From an uncultured Deferribacteres bacterium (lineage in GTDB: Bacteria; Zhuqueibacterota; JdFR-76; DREG01): 64,000 nt of DNA. The notes below the pieces were generated by a model. The model did no database searches. It worked only from the letters and a program-made list of their open reading frames with translations, and was not told where the DNA came from. The stretch is taken from contig CAJVYQ010000009.1 of assembly GCA_913009825.1 (NCBI GenBank), forward strand, positions 1 to 64,000, in the 5' to 3' direction. Both the position numbers and the translations under genes were made by a program. Shown piece after piece: positions 43,751 through 52,717 of this stretch. How positions within the stretch are numbered: position 1 is the first letter of the stretch; each line of letters begins with the position of its first letter.

Positions 43751-43761
43751 AGCAGTGATCC

Positions 43762-45060
43762 TTACTGTAAAACCAGTTTCATTCGATTTATCATGTCTTC
43801 AACTGCCTTCTCTGGAGTTTTAGCCTGATAAAGCACACAAGCTTCAAATTCTTGAGATATGGCATCGAACAATTCTTTTAAGACGGGTGTGGAATCAGTA
43901 GCACGGGTATAATTTGCCTGCTCGGCAAACCGGATCATCAGAGGATTTTTTTTAAAGTAACTTTTGAACAAAGTGTCGGATAAAATTCCTCTTCTATATG
44001 GTAACTGACTTGTTAAATCCAACAAATAAAAATCACTCTGTTTCCTTATGAGAAATTGCGCGAACTTCCATGATTCTTTTGGAAATTTTGTGGTTGAAAA
44101 GATCACAATACTTTTGGGATCAGCATAGGTGTAAGACGGCCCGTTTTGATTGTCTGGTACCGGCAGGGAAGAAAAGTCATAACGAAATCCTTCTGGCTTC
44201 AATTTCTCGGCGTGAGTAATTTCCCAGGGACCCGTAATTCGTGAAGCCACATCACCGTAAAGAAAGACATCGTGCGAACCGCTTGGGACAAGGTATGGGA
44301 AATAGTCATTTTTAAAACAGCTTTGAAAAAATGAAAACACTTTGATTGCAGCCTTTTTATCGACAGCCAATCGTCCTTTTTTCAAGAAAGTTTTACCACC
44401 CGAAGCCGAAATATAAAAAGGATAAAAATCGAATAACCGGTCACGCCAGCGGGCGCGAATATCGGTTACTCCGATCCAACGATCGTTATGACCGTTCCCA
44501 TCACGGTCGATACTAATTTTATCGGCCGCCTGCAAAAATTCGGAATACGAAGAGGGGAATGATGAATAACCTGCTTCCTCAAAGATCGTTTTATTGTAAA
44601 TCATCAGAATTGGATTTGTCTTCCACAACAGTTGATAAACGCCTCCATCCGGGGAGCGCATTTGTTCAATAACATCGTCTGAGAAGCGTTCTGCAGCCAC
44701 AGAATCGAAATCAGAAAATTGATCGAGTTGCAAAAGTTTGTTTGCCCTCACATAAAATTCAACGTCGCCTGCCCACATGTTTGAATAAATATCCGGCGTG
44801 GTTTTACCAACTACAGCCGCTAAAATCATTTCTTCGCTGGATTCCCCTTCCGGAACGGGTTGATATCGGACTGGAATATCAGGGTGTAGCTGATTCCACT
44901 CTGAAACAATTGCTTTTGCCAGATTAATCTCATACTGGTTGTTGGCACACCAGTAGGTAATTTGGATTTGCCCGGCATCATTATGGGAATGATTACTGCA
45001 GTTGAAAGAGCAAAGTAAAAGAAATAAAAAACCGGAATATTTATTTTTGAACATTTTCAT
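43762..45060 (-). CDS. Extracellular sugar-binding lipoprotein (ABC importer component)
   Basis: A 432-residue solute-binding protein from the ATG at 45060: signal FLFLLLCSFNC (Cys near 21, loose lipobox), then QIQITYWCANNQYEINLAKA, the usual start of CUT1 sugar-binding proteins. Typical features follow: VGKTTPDIYSNMWAGDVEFY, VYQLLWKTNPILMIYNKTIF and DVASRITGPWEITHAEK. It delivers oligosaccharides in the periplasm to the two permeases encoded next. The upstream 155 bases to the T9SS gene include a CTCCGTGT-type string, so an internal promoter is possible. Confidence 0.87.
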   Translation of the reverse strand: MKMFKNKYSGFLFLLLCSFNCSNHSHNDAGQIQITYWCANNQYEINLAKAIVSEWNQLHPDIPVRYQPVPEGESSEEMILAAVVGKTTPDIYSNMWAGDVEFYVRANKLLQLDQFSDFDSVAAERFSDDVIEQMRSPDGGVYQLLWKTNPILMIYNKTIFEEAGYSSFPSSYSEFLQAADKISIDRDGNGHNDRWIGVTDIRARWRDRLFDFYPFYISASGGKTFLKKGRLAVDKKAAIKVFSFFQSCFKNDYFPYLVPSGSHDVFLYGDVASRITGPWEITHAEKLKPEGFRYDFSSLPVPDNQNGPSYTYADPKSIVIFSTTKFPKESWKFAQFLIRKQSDFYLLDLTSQLPYRRGILSDTLFKSYFKKNPLMIRFAEQANYTRATDSTPVLKELFDAISQEFEACVLYQAKTPEKAVEDMINRMKLVLQ

Positions 45061-45102
45061 AAAGTTAAAGTCTAATTGATCACAGAGTCTGATTCTATTC
45101 AC

Positions 45103-45215
45103 GCAAGATTATTTTTTATTCGGAGTTTCCCGAAGTAGACACACCGAATCACAGAGATTTTTTCCGTGCGGTTCTGTGCTTTCTTCGTGTTTCTCCGTGT
45201 AACAACTTATTCATT
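45103..45215. repeat. CTCCGTGT-type dispersed string before the binding-protein gene
   Basis: Contains ATCACAGAGATTTTTTCCGT and TTCTTCGTGTTTCTCCGTGT. It belongs to the same loose family as 42777-42889. Both copies flank the transporter genes. No gene. Confidence 0.5.
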
Positions 45216-48200
45216 CTACTTCATCAATATTAGCTTTTTTCTTTGGGAAAATTCGTCTGCGGTAATCTCATAAAAATAGATTCCGGAAGGAACAGGGCTG
45301 CCAAATTGATTCTCTCCGTTCCATTCAATTGCATAAATTCCAGGTGATTGCTGTTGATCAACAAGTCGAATAAGCTGTTTTCCCAGCATATCATAAATGA
45401 CTAAATGCACTTTCCCGCTCTTTTTAAGATGATAAATGATGTTCGTGCTTTGATTGAATGGATTGGGAAAATTCTGTGCCAGATTATTTTGTTCAGGTAA
45501 GTGATTCCTCTCATCAGCTTGCGTTGAGGTTACTATGGAATAGAGATCAAATATTTCCAGATCGGTTAAAGCAGTGTTGTAAATGCGCACATCATCCAGG
45601 ACGCCATTAAAATTGTAATTTGGATTATTTGGCAGCACCTGGCCGATGGTCAGATCAAGAGACGTCGGTAAAATTTTCCCCGACCAGTTTGAAGATGCGT
45701 CCGGTTTTCCATCAATAAAAATATCAAACTTGCTGCCATCAAATCTCGCTGCGATGTAGTAAAAATGATGGGTGACAAATTTGGTTTTAGAATCCAGGTC
45801 TTTGATACCTGCGGTGGTTTTAACCGTCCAGCGCATACCTTTGCCGGTAATGGAAAGTTTCCAACGGTTTTCCCAATTGCCGTGAGAAAGCGGGTAAGCC
45901 TCTCTGGAAAAAAATTTGTTAATTTTCATATCGAATGCAACTGTAATTCCATCCTGAAAATTCAAACTGGGGTGATTGTTAACTTTGATAAAATCATTAG
46001 AGCCATCGAAATAAAAAGCGCTGTTAGTGTTTCCCAAACGATCTGCTGTTAAAGAAGCGCCCAAAACCGAGCCGTGGTTGGCAAAGCCGCTCTCATCATT
46101 GGCATTGCCATTGAAAGGGAAATAAACAACTAACTTACCCACAGAAACTCCAATGCTGTCCGTTACTCCACAGGAATAATCATCATAAACAGTACAATAA
46201 ATTTTATAATAGCCTGGATTTTGTGGGGCAGTCCAGTAGACAGTTGCGCCTGTTCCTGACAAGATTCCGCTTTCACTTGACCATGAAAAATACAATGTAT
46301 CGCCATCGGGGTCTTTGACGTTACAAAAAAGTGAAACACTCCCGGCAGGATCAATTTGTTTGGGAGTGGCGGTAAGACTTAAAATTTGTGGTTTCTGGTT
46401 GTCGATTACTGCAATAACAAGACTGTCTCTGGCAACACCGCCGTTTCCGTCATCAACTGAACAGAAGAGATTAAAAGTCCCTGCGGAATCGGGGGCAGTC
46501 CAAATCACCGGAGAACCGTTCCCAATAAAAGCACCATCTGAAGCATTCCAATTGTAAGTGAGTGGATTATTTTCCCGGTCAAAAGCCGTGCAGTAAATTG
46601 CTACATTTTCACCGCATAAGATTAAGCTTTTTAAGGCGGTCAGGCTTTTAATTCTGGGCAGGTAGTTCTGCACGGGCTGGCCGGAAGAGTAATCGGCCAC
46701 AACTCCATTCACCAACATTTTGTCCAGGTCATATTCAATATTTGCTCCGGAAGGAAGAAGAACCGGTAAAACAGCCTGATTAGCAGGGATTTTAAAATCA
46801 GCAATTCCGCTAACGTTTGTTTTCAAAAATTGATTGGAGACGGCATCGTACAAATCATAAACTCCCGTTCCCACATCAATTTGTAAGTTCTTTTCTTCAC
46901 CATAAGGATTAAAATAGAGATAAGTAGAAAATGTATCTTTTTGAAAATAGTCGGTTTTTCGGGTGTTCAGTTTGAGGATCATTTTTACATTTGTGGTATC
47001 GATGATTCCTCCGAAAATACCCACATGAGAAGAGCCATATAATGCCAGATTGGTTTGCGCCCAGCCGCTGCGCATAGCGTCACCTGTGGCAAAGGGTCTA
47101 ATTGTATTAGTCTGATTATATTCCCATTCTTTTAAGGCTTCATAAGCAATGTAGGAATTGGGATCATAAGTATGCGACCAGTTTTCACTATCCTGATTAT
47201 CATCCGGCAAAAAGTTAGCATAAAATAACCGGGAAGCATTGGCCAGATTTAATATCCATTTGCCAATTGCCCGTGCGAAACGATCATCATACCGGACCAT
47301 CGGCGCTAAAGCACCAGCCATTTCAAAACCATTCATAATAAATGCATAACCTCTGCTCTGAGCTTCGCCAATTAAACCGTAACAGTCATAATCACCCCAT
47401 CTGCCCAGCGTGGCGCCCCAACCTCGCACATTATCGTCAGGTTCAAAACACCAGTTCAGCATCTTTTCGATGTTGTAATTTGTGCCCAATTCGGCATTCA
47501 TTCTTGCTGCCGTATAAACGCCGTAAGGGAGTTGTAGTTCATAAGAAGGATTTTTGCTTAATCCATTCAGAAATTCCAGGCACCATTCCGCACCAATTCT
47601 ATACTTTCTTTCTCCAGTTTGGATGAAAGCGTTGTAAAGAATCCAGGCTATCGCTCCAGCCGCTTCAGGCTCTTTTACTCCGGATTCCAGCGGTGTCATG
47701 GGTGAAAGTTTCCAGGCTCTGTAATTCATAGATGGTTTTTTCCACGGCGTCGTACTTCCGCCCATCACGGAAACCGCTTCGAGCCAGCGGTCTGCTACGG
47801 TAGTGAATTGATAAGCAAAATCACCCGCTTTTGGATATAGATTATAAAGCTGATAGAAAAACAGGTTAGGCATAGTATCGTACCACCAGTCGCTTCCGCT
47901 TGATGCAACGGTATTGTTCAGATAGACATTTTCTTCCGGCCGTCGGTTGAAAAATTCTTCGCACATCAGAACCCAGTCGTTGCTATTTTGGTTACTTTTA
48001 TCGATTCCAACCAGAGATGCGCCAATGACAGCAGGGAGTAAGTTGATAGCCTCTGCGCCTGATGGAGGATTTATACCAACATAAGAAGGCAGGCCAAAAC
48101 CGTCATGATTTGGATAATTAGTGGTGTTTGAATTAAGCCATGCTAAAGGCAAAAATTGTCCTGTTCGATTCAAATCGAAAACGAGGGAATCATAGCCACG

Positions 48201-48359
48201 GGCTACCAGTTTCCAATCCCGTATTTTATAAGGAAATGGGGTATTGGGCATTTGTTCAATTCTGGTGATATTGATTTGCTGGGCGACTAATAATTGTATA
48301 TTTGAAAATGAGAAGAAAATTAAAATCGTAAATAAGCGCCAGTTATTTTTCAACGTCAC
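45216..48359 (-). CDS. Multidomain T9SS-secreted protein with a helical catalytic-like N-terminus, Ig-like repeats and LamG
   Basis: A 1047-residue exported protein. Signal LFTILIFFSFSNIQLLVAQ. Residues about 30-480 are helix-rich with many Trp, Asp and Tyr (WYDTMPNLFFYQLYNLYP, EPEAAGAIAWILYNAF, YDDRFARAIGKWILNLANAS, DNQDSENWSHTYDPN), like an (alpha/alpha)6 barrel but not a family I can name. Two Ig/PKD-like repeats follow (NPLTYNWNASDGAF and GDTLYFSWSSESGIL), then a LamG domain (ADRLGNTNSAFYFDGSNDFI) and a type IX C-terminal domain (QNFPNPFNQST ... GIYFYEITADEFSQRKKLIL). The start is GTG 48359 or, better spaced from GAGAGG, TTG 48353. Probable cell-surface glycan-active enzyme. Confidence 0.75.
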   Translation of the reverse strand: MTLKNNWRLFTILIFFSFSNIQLLVAQQINITRIEQMPNTPFPYKIRDWKLVARGYDSLVFDLNRTGQFLPLAWLNSNTTNYPNHDGFGLPSYVGINPPSGAEAINLLPAVIGASLVGIDKSNQNSNDWVLMCEEFFNRRPEENVYLNNTVASSGSDWWYDTMPNLFFYQLYNLYPKAGDFAYQFTTVADRWLEAVSVMGGSTTPWKKPSMNYRAWKLSPMTPLESGVKEPEAAGAIAWILYNAFIQTGERKYRIGAEWCLEFLNGLSKNPSYELQLPYGVYTAARMNAELGTNYNIEKMLNWCFEPDDNVRGWGATLGRWGDYDCYGLIGEAQSRGYAFIMNGFEMAGALAPMVRYDDRFARAIGKWILNLANASRLFYANFLPDDNQDSENWSHTYDPNSYIAYEALKEWEYNQTNTIRPFATGDAMRSGWAQTNLALYGSSHVGIFGGIIDTTNVKMILKLNTRKTDYFQKDTFSTYLYFNPYGEEKNLQIDVGTGVYDLYDAVSNQFLKTNVSGIADFKIPANQAVLPVLLPSGANIEYDLDKMLVNGVVADYSSGQPVQNYLPRIKSLTALKSLILCGENVAIYCTAFDRENNPLTYNWNASDGAFIGNGSPVIWTAPDSAGTFNLFCSVDDGNGGVARDSLVIAVIDNQKPQILSLTATPKQIDPAGSVSLFCNVKDPDGDTLYFSWSSESGILSGTGATVYWTAPQNPGYYKIYCTVYDDYSCGVTDSIGVSVGKLVVYFPFNGNANDESGFANHGSVLGASLTADRLGNTNSAFYFDGSNDFIKVNNHPSLNFQDGITVAFDMKINKFFSREAYPLSHGNWENRWKLSITGKGMRWTVKTTAGIKDLDSKTKFVTHHFYYIAARFDGSKFDIFIDGKPDASSNWSGKILPTSLDLTIGQVLPNNPNYNFNGVLDDVRIYNTALTDLEIFDLYSIVTSTQADERNHLPEQNNLAQNFPNPFNQSTNIIYHLKKSGKVHLVIYDMLGKQLIRLVDQQQSPGIYAIEWNGENQFGSPVPSGIYFYEITADEFSQRKKLILMK

Positions 48360-48419
48360 AACCTCTCATAGAAAACCCAATGAAATAACCGCATTAAAAA
48401 GAAGCACCAAAAATCAAAC

Positions 48420-49445
48420 TTAAAAAACCATCCTCAAAGTAATTCGCTGAGTGTTCTGTAATCTGCCAAAATCAGCATAAGCATAATCTAAACAAACCTT
48501 CATATTTCCTAAAAATCGCTGGGTGAAACCTGCCCCAACTGTTAAACCTTCCTCGGTGTCCCTTTGAAACAGATTGTGATACCCACCTCTAAACACAAAC
48601 ATCTCATGAAAAGCGTATTCTGCACCTATATTTATGCTTTCTGTGTTGTCACTGGGATGCATGGCATCCACAGCTATGGTCAATCGATGATCGTCTGATT
48701 TATATGGTTCCATGGCCAGGCCGAATTGGAATGTAAGAGGAAGCGGCCAGGAGTCGGTATGGAGATCAGCAAAAATACGATCATTATTTCCGAGTTTGTT
48801 AGGATCGATGTCATGATAAACCAACAGATCTTTGCCATCCATTCGCATATCGGTTCCGAAATTTGAGAGTACTGCGCCAATTCGCATTCCATGTAAACCG
48901 GTTGTGAAAATTGTTCCGATATCTAGTGCAAATCCATGAGCGGTTTCTTTCCAGATATTTTGTTGAATGTAGCGCCCGGAAAAGCCGATGGCAAAACGAT
49001 CCGTCAGATTTCTGGCATAACTTAAGGCCAATGACATATCTCCTGCACTAAAAAATTCACCAGTTCCTTCCGGCCTTTCCACGGTCCGAACCATCATGTC
49101 ATCCATGCTAAGTGTAGTAACGCTTACTCCTATACTGCCGAGAGCCCCAAGCGGAAGTGTAATTCCGGCAAAATCGAATTTCATATCTGCGATCCATTCA
49201 GTGTGAACGAGCAGTACTTCCGGCTGTGGCAGTTGGGCGATACCGGCAACATTCCAGTACAAAGCGCTGGCATCGTCCGCTGTACCAACAAAAGCGCCAC
49301 CCATCCCCAAAGCTCGTGCTCCCACACCAATCTCTAGAAAATTAGCGGCCGTTATTCCTGTTTTTGATACATTAGTTACTAGTTGAGCATTTGATGTGGA
49401 AAATATCAGACTAAGAATAAATATTATTGCAAATAGTCTCTTCAT
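48420..49445 (-). CDS. PorV/PorQ-family outer-membrane beta-barrel
   Basis: A 341-residue barrel. The ATG at 49445 has GGAG seven bases upstream. A signal peptide (LFAIIFILSLIFSTSNAQ) is followed by the PorV hallmark FLEIGVGARALGMGGAFVGT and DDASALYWNVAGIA; the C-terminus RITLRMVF ends in Phe, as in outer-membrane proteins. PorV shuttles T9SS cargo to the surface attachment complex in Bacteroidota. Here it sits between the Asp-rich protein and the T9SS cargo gene, so it is probably dedicated to this locus. The gap to the preceding gene is about 30 bases. Confidence 0.85.
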   Translation of the reverse strand: MKRLFAIIFILSLIFSTSNAQLVTNVSKTGITAANFLEIGVGARALGMGGAFVGTADDASALYWNVAGIAQLPQPEVLLVHTEWIADMKFDFAGITLPLGALGSIGVSVTTLSMDDMMVRTVERPEGTGEFFSAGDMSLALSYARNLTDRFAIGFSGRYIQQNIWKETAHGFALDIGTIFTTGLHGMRIGAVLSNFGTDMRMDGKDLLVYHDIDPNKLGNNDRIFADLHTDSWPLPLTFQFGLAMEPYKSDDHRLTIAVDAMHPSDNTESINIGAEYAFHEMFVFRGGYHNLFQRDTEEGLTVGAGFTQRFLGNMKVCLDYAYADFGRLQNTQRITLRMVF

Positions 49446-49474
49446 ACTGAACTCCAACAAAATTGGTTTATTTT

Positions 49475-52400
49475 TCATTTAATGACTGCAAACTTGCCAA
49501 TTTTTTCCCCAATATTGGGCGCTTCGATATGGTAAATATAAATTCCATAAGCGATGTCCATGCCATCTTTGGAAACTAAATCCCATGAAGCGGCGCTATT
49601 ACTTTCTGTACCGGAATGTTCAATAGTATCGATAAGATAACCACGGGTTGTATAAATTCGGATCGTACACTCCGGCGGCAGGTTCATAAACCACAACCTT
49701 CGTTCCCCTCTGCCAAATCGAAATGGACTTTTAGGCTCCCACGATGCGCCTACAACGTAAGGATTTGGTACAACAATAATATCATCCAATTCTTGCTTTG
49801 CCAGTTCATTATTAAAGCTGGCACCTTTTACTTTAAATCTAAACTTCTCATTCGTTCTAAAAGGTTTATAAGTTGAAATTCTATAGATATCTCCAGGTTG
49901 GGGAACTCTTTGTTCTGAAGCCAGGGTATCTGTTTCAAAGTAGATCCGCCAAGTTGTGGATACTTTCAAATTGTTATCCGGATTATCTACGTAAAGTAAA
50001 ATATATTCAGTTGTATCCGGGGATAAAGTTTGATCGGCGATAAAGTCTTTAAACAAAAAACTGGCAGGTTTATCCTCTGTCATATTCCATATTTTAAATT
50101 TAACCGGTGTTGCGGGAAATCCAATTTTATTATCCGAGGTATCACTAACAGCATTAGTAAAGGTGATCTCAAAATCCGCAGGATAAGAAATATTTATATT
50201 AAAAAGAGGAATAGTTTCACTTGTAAACCGGGGATCAAAATCAATAAAAACTTTATAGTTACTATTTCCAATCAACCAGCCGGTTTTAAATGGATTTAAT
50301 TTTACACGAGGTTCATTATTTATGCGCACTACCATGCCATCGTACAAAGGACTTTCTGTTTCTTCAAAGAGTTGAGTTTTGGGAACAACCTCGATTGGAG
50401 GATTATTGGTCACATTCATAATTTTATACCAGACAGCTCCTTCATGATGAAACAGTGAAGTGTCCTCAAAAATAACTTCATAAGTATTTTTATTTTTCAC
50501 AGAATCAGGAACAATAAACTCCATTTTTAAAGTACCGGTACCAGGGCCCAGACGTCCATTAGGGCCAATATGTTCGATGTCATCAATTAACTCCGGCGGT
50601 CTATAACCTGCTGAGGCGGGATTCGGAGTGACAACGGCAGTATTGATATCAGTTTCAATATTTCCGGCGATATCTTGTTTGATGATACTTCCACATTCGG
50701 CAGGTGTTATTCCTTCAATTTCACCGGTTGCACTAGTGTCTACATCTCCTTGATCGTAGGATACTACAGCATAATAGTAGGTTTGTCCATTTTGGACATT
50801 TTCATCAATAAATATGTGTCTTAATCCGGAATCAGTACCCAAATTGTATTTTACACCCTCTACATCCATAGGGTGTAATCCTTTGATGTTATCTTTTAAA
50901 TCGAACTGAGCTAATGGTTTGCGAAATGTTTTTCTGCCGTAGGAATCGGTGATTAAACGAGTTTCTAAAAACTCAGGTTCTGTACTCCGATAGATACGAT
51001 ACCCTTCAAAATCAAATTTTTGCAAAAACGGATCCCAAGATTGCTCGGCGCGGTCGTCCCAAATTAAGACAACTTTTTTATCTCCAGGTATAGCGGTGAG
51101 AATCGGTTTTTCCGGGGGTTTTGCGAAACGGTAATCAGCGTTATAAATTTGCTGAACCGTTTTTTTGGTTCTGGCTAAATCGTTTGCATCTTCGGCAAAA
51201 ATCAAAGCCATCGAGTAATTTTCTGTTTGTCCTGCTTTAAGCGGAAAAGGTCCCGAGGAAAAAAACATACCCAAATTTGCCGTCACTTGTAACCCTTCTC
51301 TCGGAGGTAAAGCCTTCCGCCAAACATCCCAATCCTGGGTTTCATTCCATAATTCATATTTATGAACTGGAAAAATTTCGAACCCGGTTAATCCGATTTG
51401 ATCTGATTCATCCTTGTCCAGAAAATCGAAATTGGATTCACCAGGTGTTGGTATCCCATCAGCTTCACCCTCGTCAGGACCTTGATAATTTAATTCATAG
51501 GGGCCAATTCCATCTTTACCCACATCATCATGAAGCGGCTCTCCAGAATCCCAGACACCATTTTGATTTAGATCTTCAAAGCCAACCCAATCACCATCTT
51601 CATCCCCGGACCAATGTGGAACAGGTTCACGTTCATAATAATTTCGATAGGCATCAACATCTATCACGCCATAAGGATAGGAATCAAGAAACACGCCGGG
51701 GCCGCTGTCTTTTCTCTCATCAACAAGCCCATCATCATCATTGTCTTTGGCGTCGTTCTGAATACCCGGGCTTTCCAAAAATGCAAAACCGCAAACGCCT
51801 ACAGGCGACCAGCGGCCGGGAGTGCCAAAACCATCATAGTCCCAGGCCCAGGCAATATCAAGCATTTTATTATAATCACCGGAGTCATCCGAAGAATCAT
51901 CTGTTCCACCGATACCCCAATCTATATAAAATGAATAATACGTGCTATCGTAATCAGTTTTTCCTTCGTTTGTGATAAAATAGATAGCAAATATCACATC
52001 TTCCGCCAGCACTTGCGACCACTGGAAATAACGACCAGAAACCTCCAGTCCTAATCCTCTCCGGGTTGTATCAGCAGGATCTGGGAAAAAGTTCCATTCT
52101 TCATCCGGATCATCGTCAAAAACCATATAGGTTTCCAAATCTGCATTTCGAACACCTTTGCCAAAAAATCCGTTCCAGAAGACAATATCATCGATCATGC
52201 CATTTTTATCATCATCTATACCATTAAGGATTTCATTGGGATTTACCCATTCCGGTTTATCCGGCCATTTATCCGGCCAGGTATTCGGGTCATCACTCAT
52301 GGCGGGTTCATTCTGCCGGGGATTAAAATAGCCGGGCAAAGGCGCCCAACCCCAAAGTTCATCATTTGGCCCTTTATCGACAAATTCTCGATACTGAGTT

Positions 52401-52702
52401 TCTAACGGATAAATAACATTACCATTGTTGTCTATTGTCTTGGCCTGAACAATCAAAGCAACACCATCGACATATTGGTGTCCGGTTCCTTTGGGCCATT
52501 CTCCGGAAGGTTGATCCGGCCAATGAGCAATTTCACCCCAATTTATGAAGATTGTCCGGACTAAATTTCCATCCATAATACCCTGACGCCTGAATGATAT
52601 TTTGCCGGTATTGGGGTCAGGAATTCGCTGGGCATAAATATAGGGTGATAAAACGATTAATCCAAAAAGTATGATAAAAGAGGAAGTGATTTTACTTCTC
52701 AT
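49475..52702 (-). CDS. Very large Asp-rich exported protein, receptor partner candidate
   Basis: A 1075-residue protein starting at ATG 52702 behind GAGGTG. Signal SSFIILFGLIVLSPYIYAQ. Calcium-type Asp repeats: NGIDDDKNGMIDD (about 163-174), DAKDNDDDGLVDER, and SGDEDGDWVGFEDLNQNGVW. The middle has a fibronectin type III-like segment (PEKPILTAIPGDKKVVLIWD). The C-terminus has VVPNPYVVGASW and ERRLWFMNLPPECTIRIYTT then GIYIYHIEAPNIGEKIGKFA, similar in logic to a T9SS domain though not canonical. It is not SusD-like (no TPR/SusD-type helices or lipobox). Order directly after the TonB receptor suggests it is the surface glycan-binding partner. Confidence 0.7.
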   Translation of the reverse strand: MRSKITSSFIILFGLIVLSPYIYAQRIPDPNTGKISFRRQGIMDGNLVRTIFINWGEIAHWPDQPSGEWPKGTGHQYVDGVALIVQAKTIDNNGNVIYPLETQYREFVDKGPNDELWGWAPLPGYFNPRQNEPAMSDDPNTWPDKWPDKPEWVNPNEILNGIDDDKNGMIDDIVFWNGFFGKGVRNADLETYMVFDDDPDEEWNFFPDPADTTRRGLGLEVSGRYFQWSQVLAEDVIFAIYFITNEGKTDYDSTYYSFYIDWGIGGTDDSSDDSGDYNKMLDIAWAWDYDGFGTPGRWSPVGVCGFAFLESPGIQNDAKDNDDDGLVDERKDSGPGVFLDSYPYGVIDVDAYRNYYEREPVPHWSGDEDGDWVGFEDLNQNGVWDSGEPLHDDVGKDGIGPYELNYQGPDEGEADGIPTPGESNFDFLDKDESDQIGLTGFEIFPVHKYELWNETQDWDVWRKALPPREGLQVTANLGMFFSSGPFPLKAGQTENYSMALIFAEDANDLARTKKTVQQIYNADYRFAKPPEKPILTAIPGDKKVVLIWDDRAEQSWDPFLQKFDFEGYRIYRSTEPEFLETRLITDSYGRKTFRKPLAQFDLKDNIKGLHPMDVEGVKYNLGTDSGLRHIFIDENVQNGQTYYYAVVSYDQGDVDTSATGEIEGITPAECGSIIKQDIAGNIETDINTAVVTPNPASAGYRPPELIDDIEHIGPNGRLGPGTGTLKMEFIVPDSVKNKNTYEVIFEDTSLFHHEGAVWYKIMNVTNNPPIEVVPKTQLFEETESPLYDGMVVRINNEPRVKLNPFKTGWLIGNSNYKVFIDFDPRFTSETIPLFNINISYPADFEITFTNAVSDTSDNKIGFPATPVKFKIWNMTEDKPASFLFKDFIADQTLSPDTTEYILLYVDNPDNNLKVSTTWRIYFETDTLASEQRVPQPGDIYRISTYKPFRTNEKFRFKVKGASFNNELAKQELDDIIVVPNPYVVGASWEPKSPFRFGRGERRLWFMNLPPECTIRIYTTRGYLIDTIEHSGTESNSAASWDLVSKDGMDIAYGIYIYHIEAPNIGEKIGKFAVIK

Positions 52703-52717
52703 TTTCACCTCGAATTA

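Noticed and set aside
51277-51975. Long plus-strand open frame (His-rich, about 230 codons) opposite the Asp-rich protein gene
   Set aside because: It is the antisense of Asp/Asn-rich codons, has no ribosome site or recognisable domain, and sits fully inside a well supported gene.
49475-52702. SusD homologue next to the TonB receptor
   Set aside because: No lipobox and no SusD/TPR-like helices; the Asp-rich, FN3-like make-up is different.
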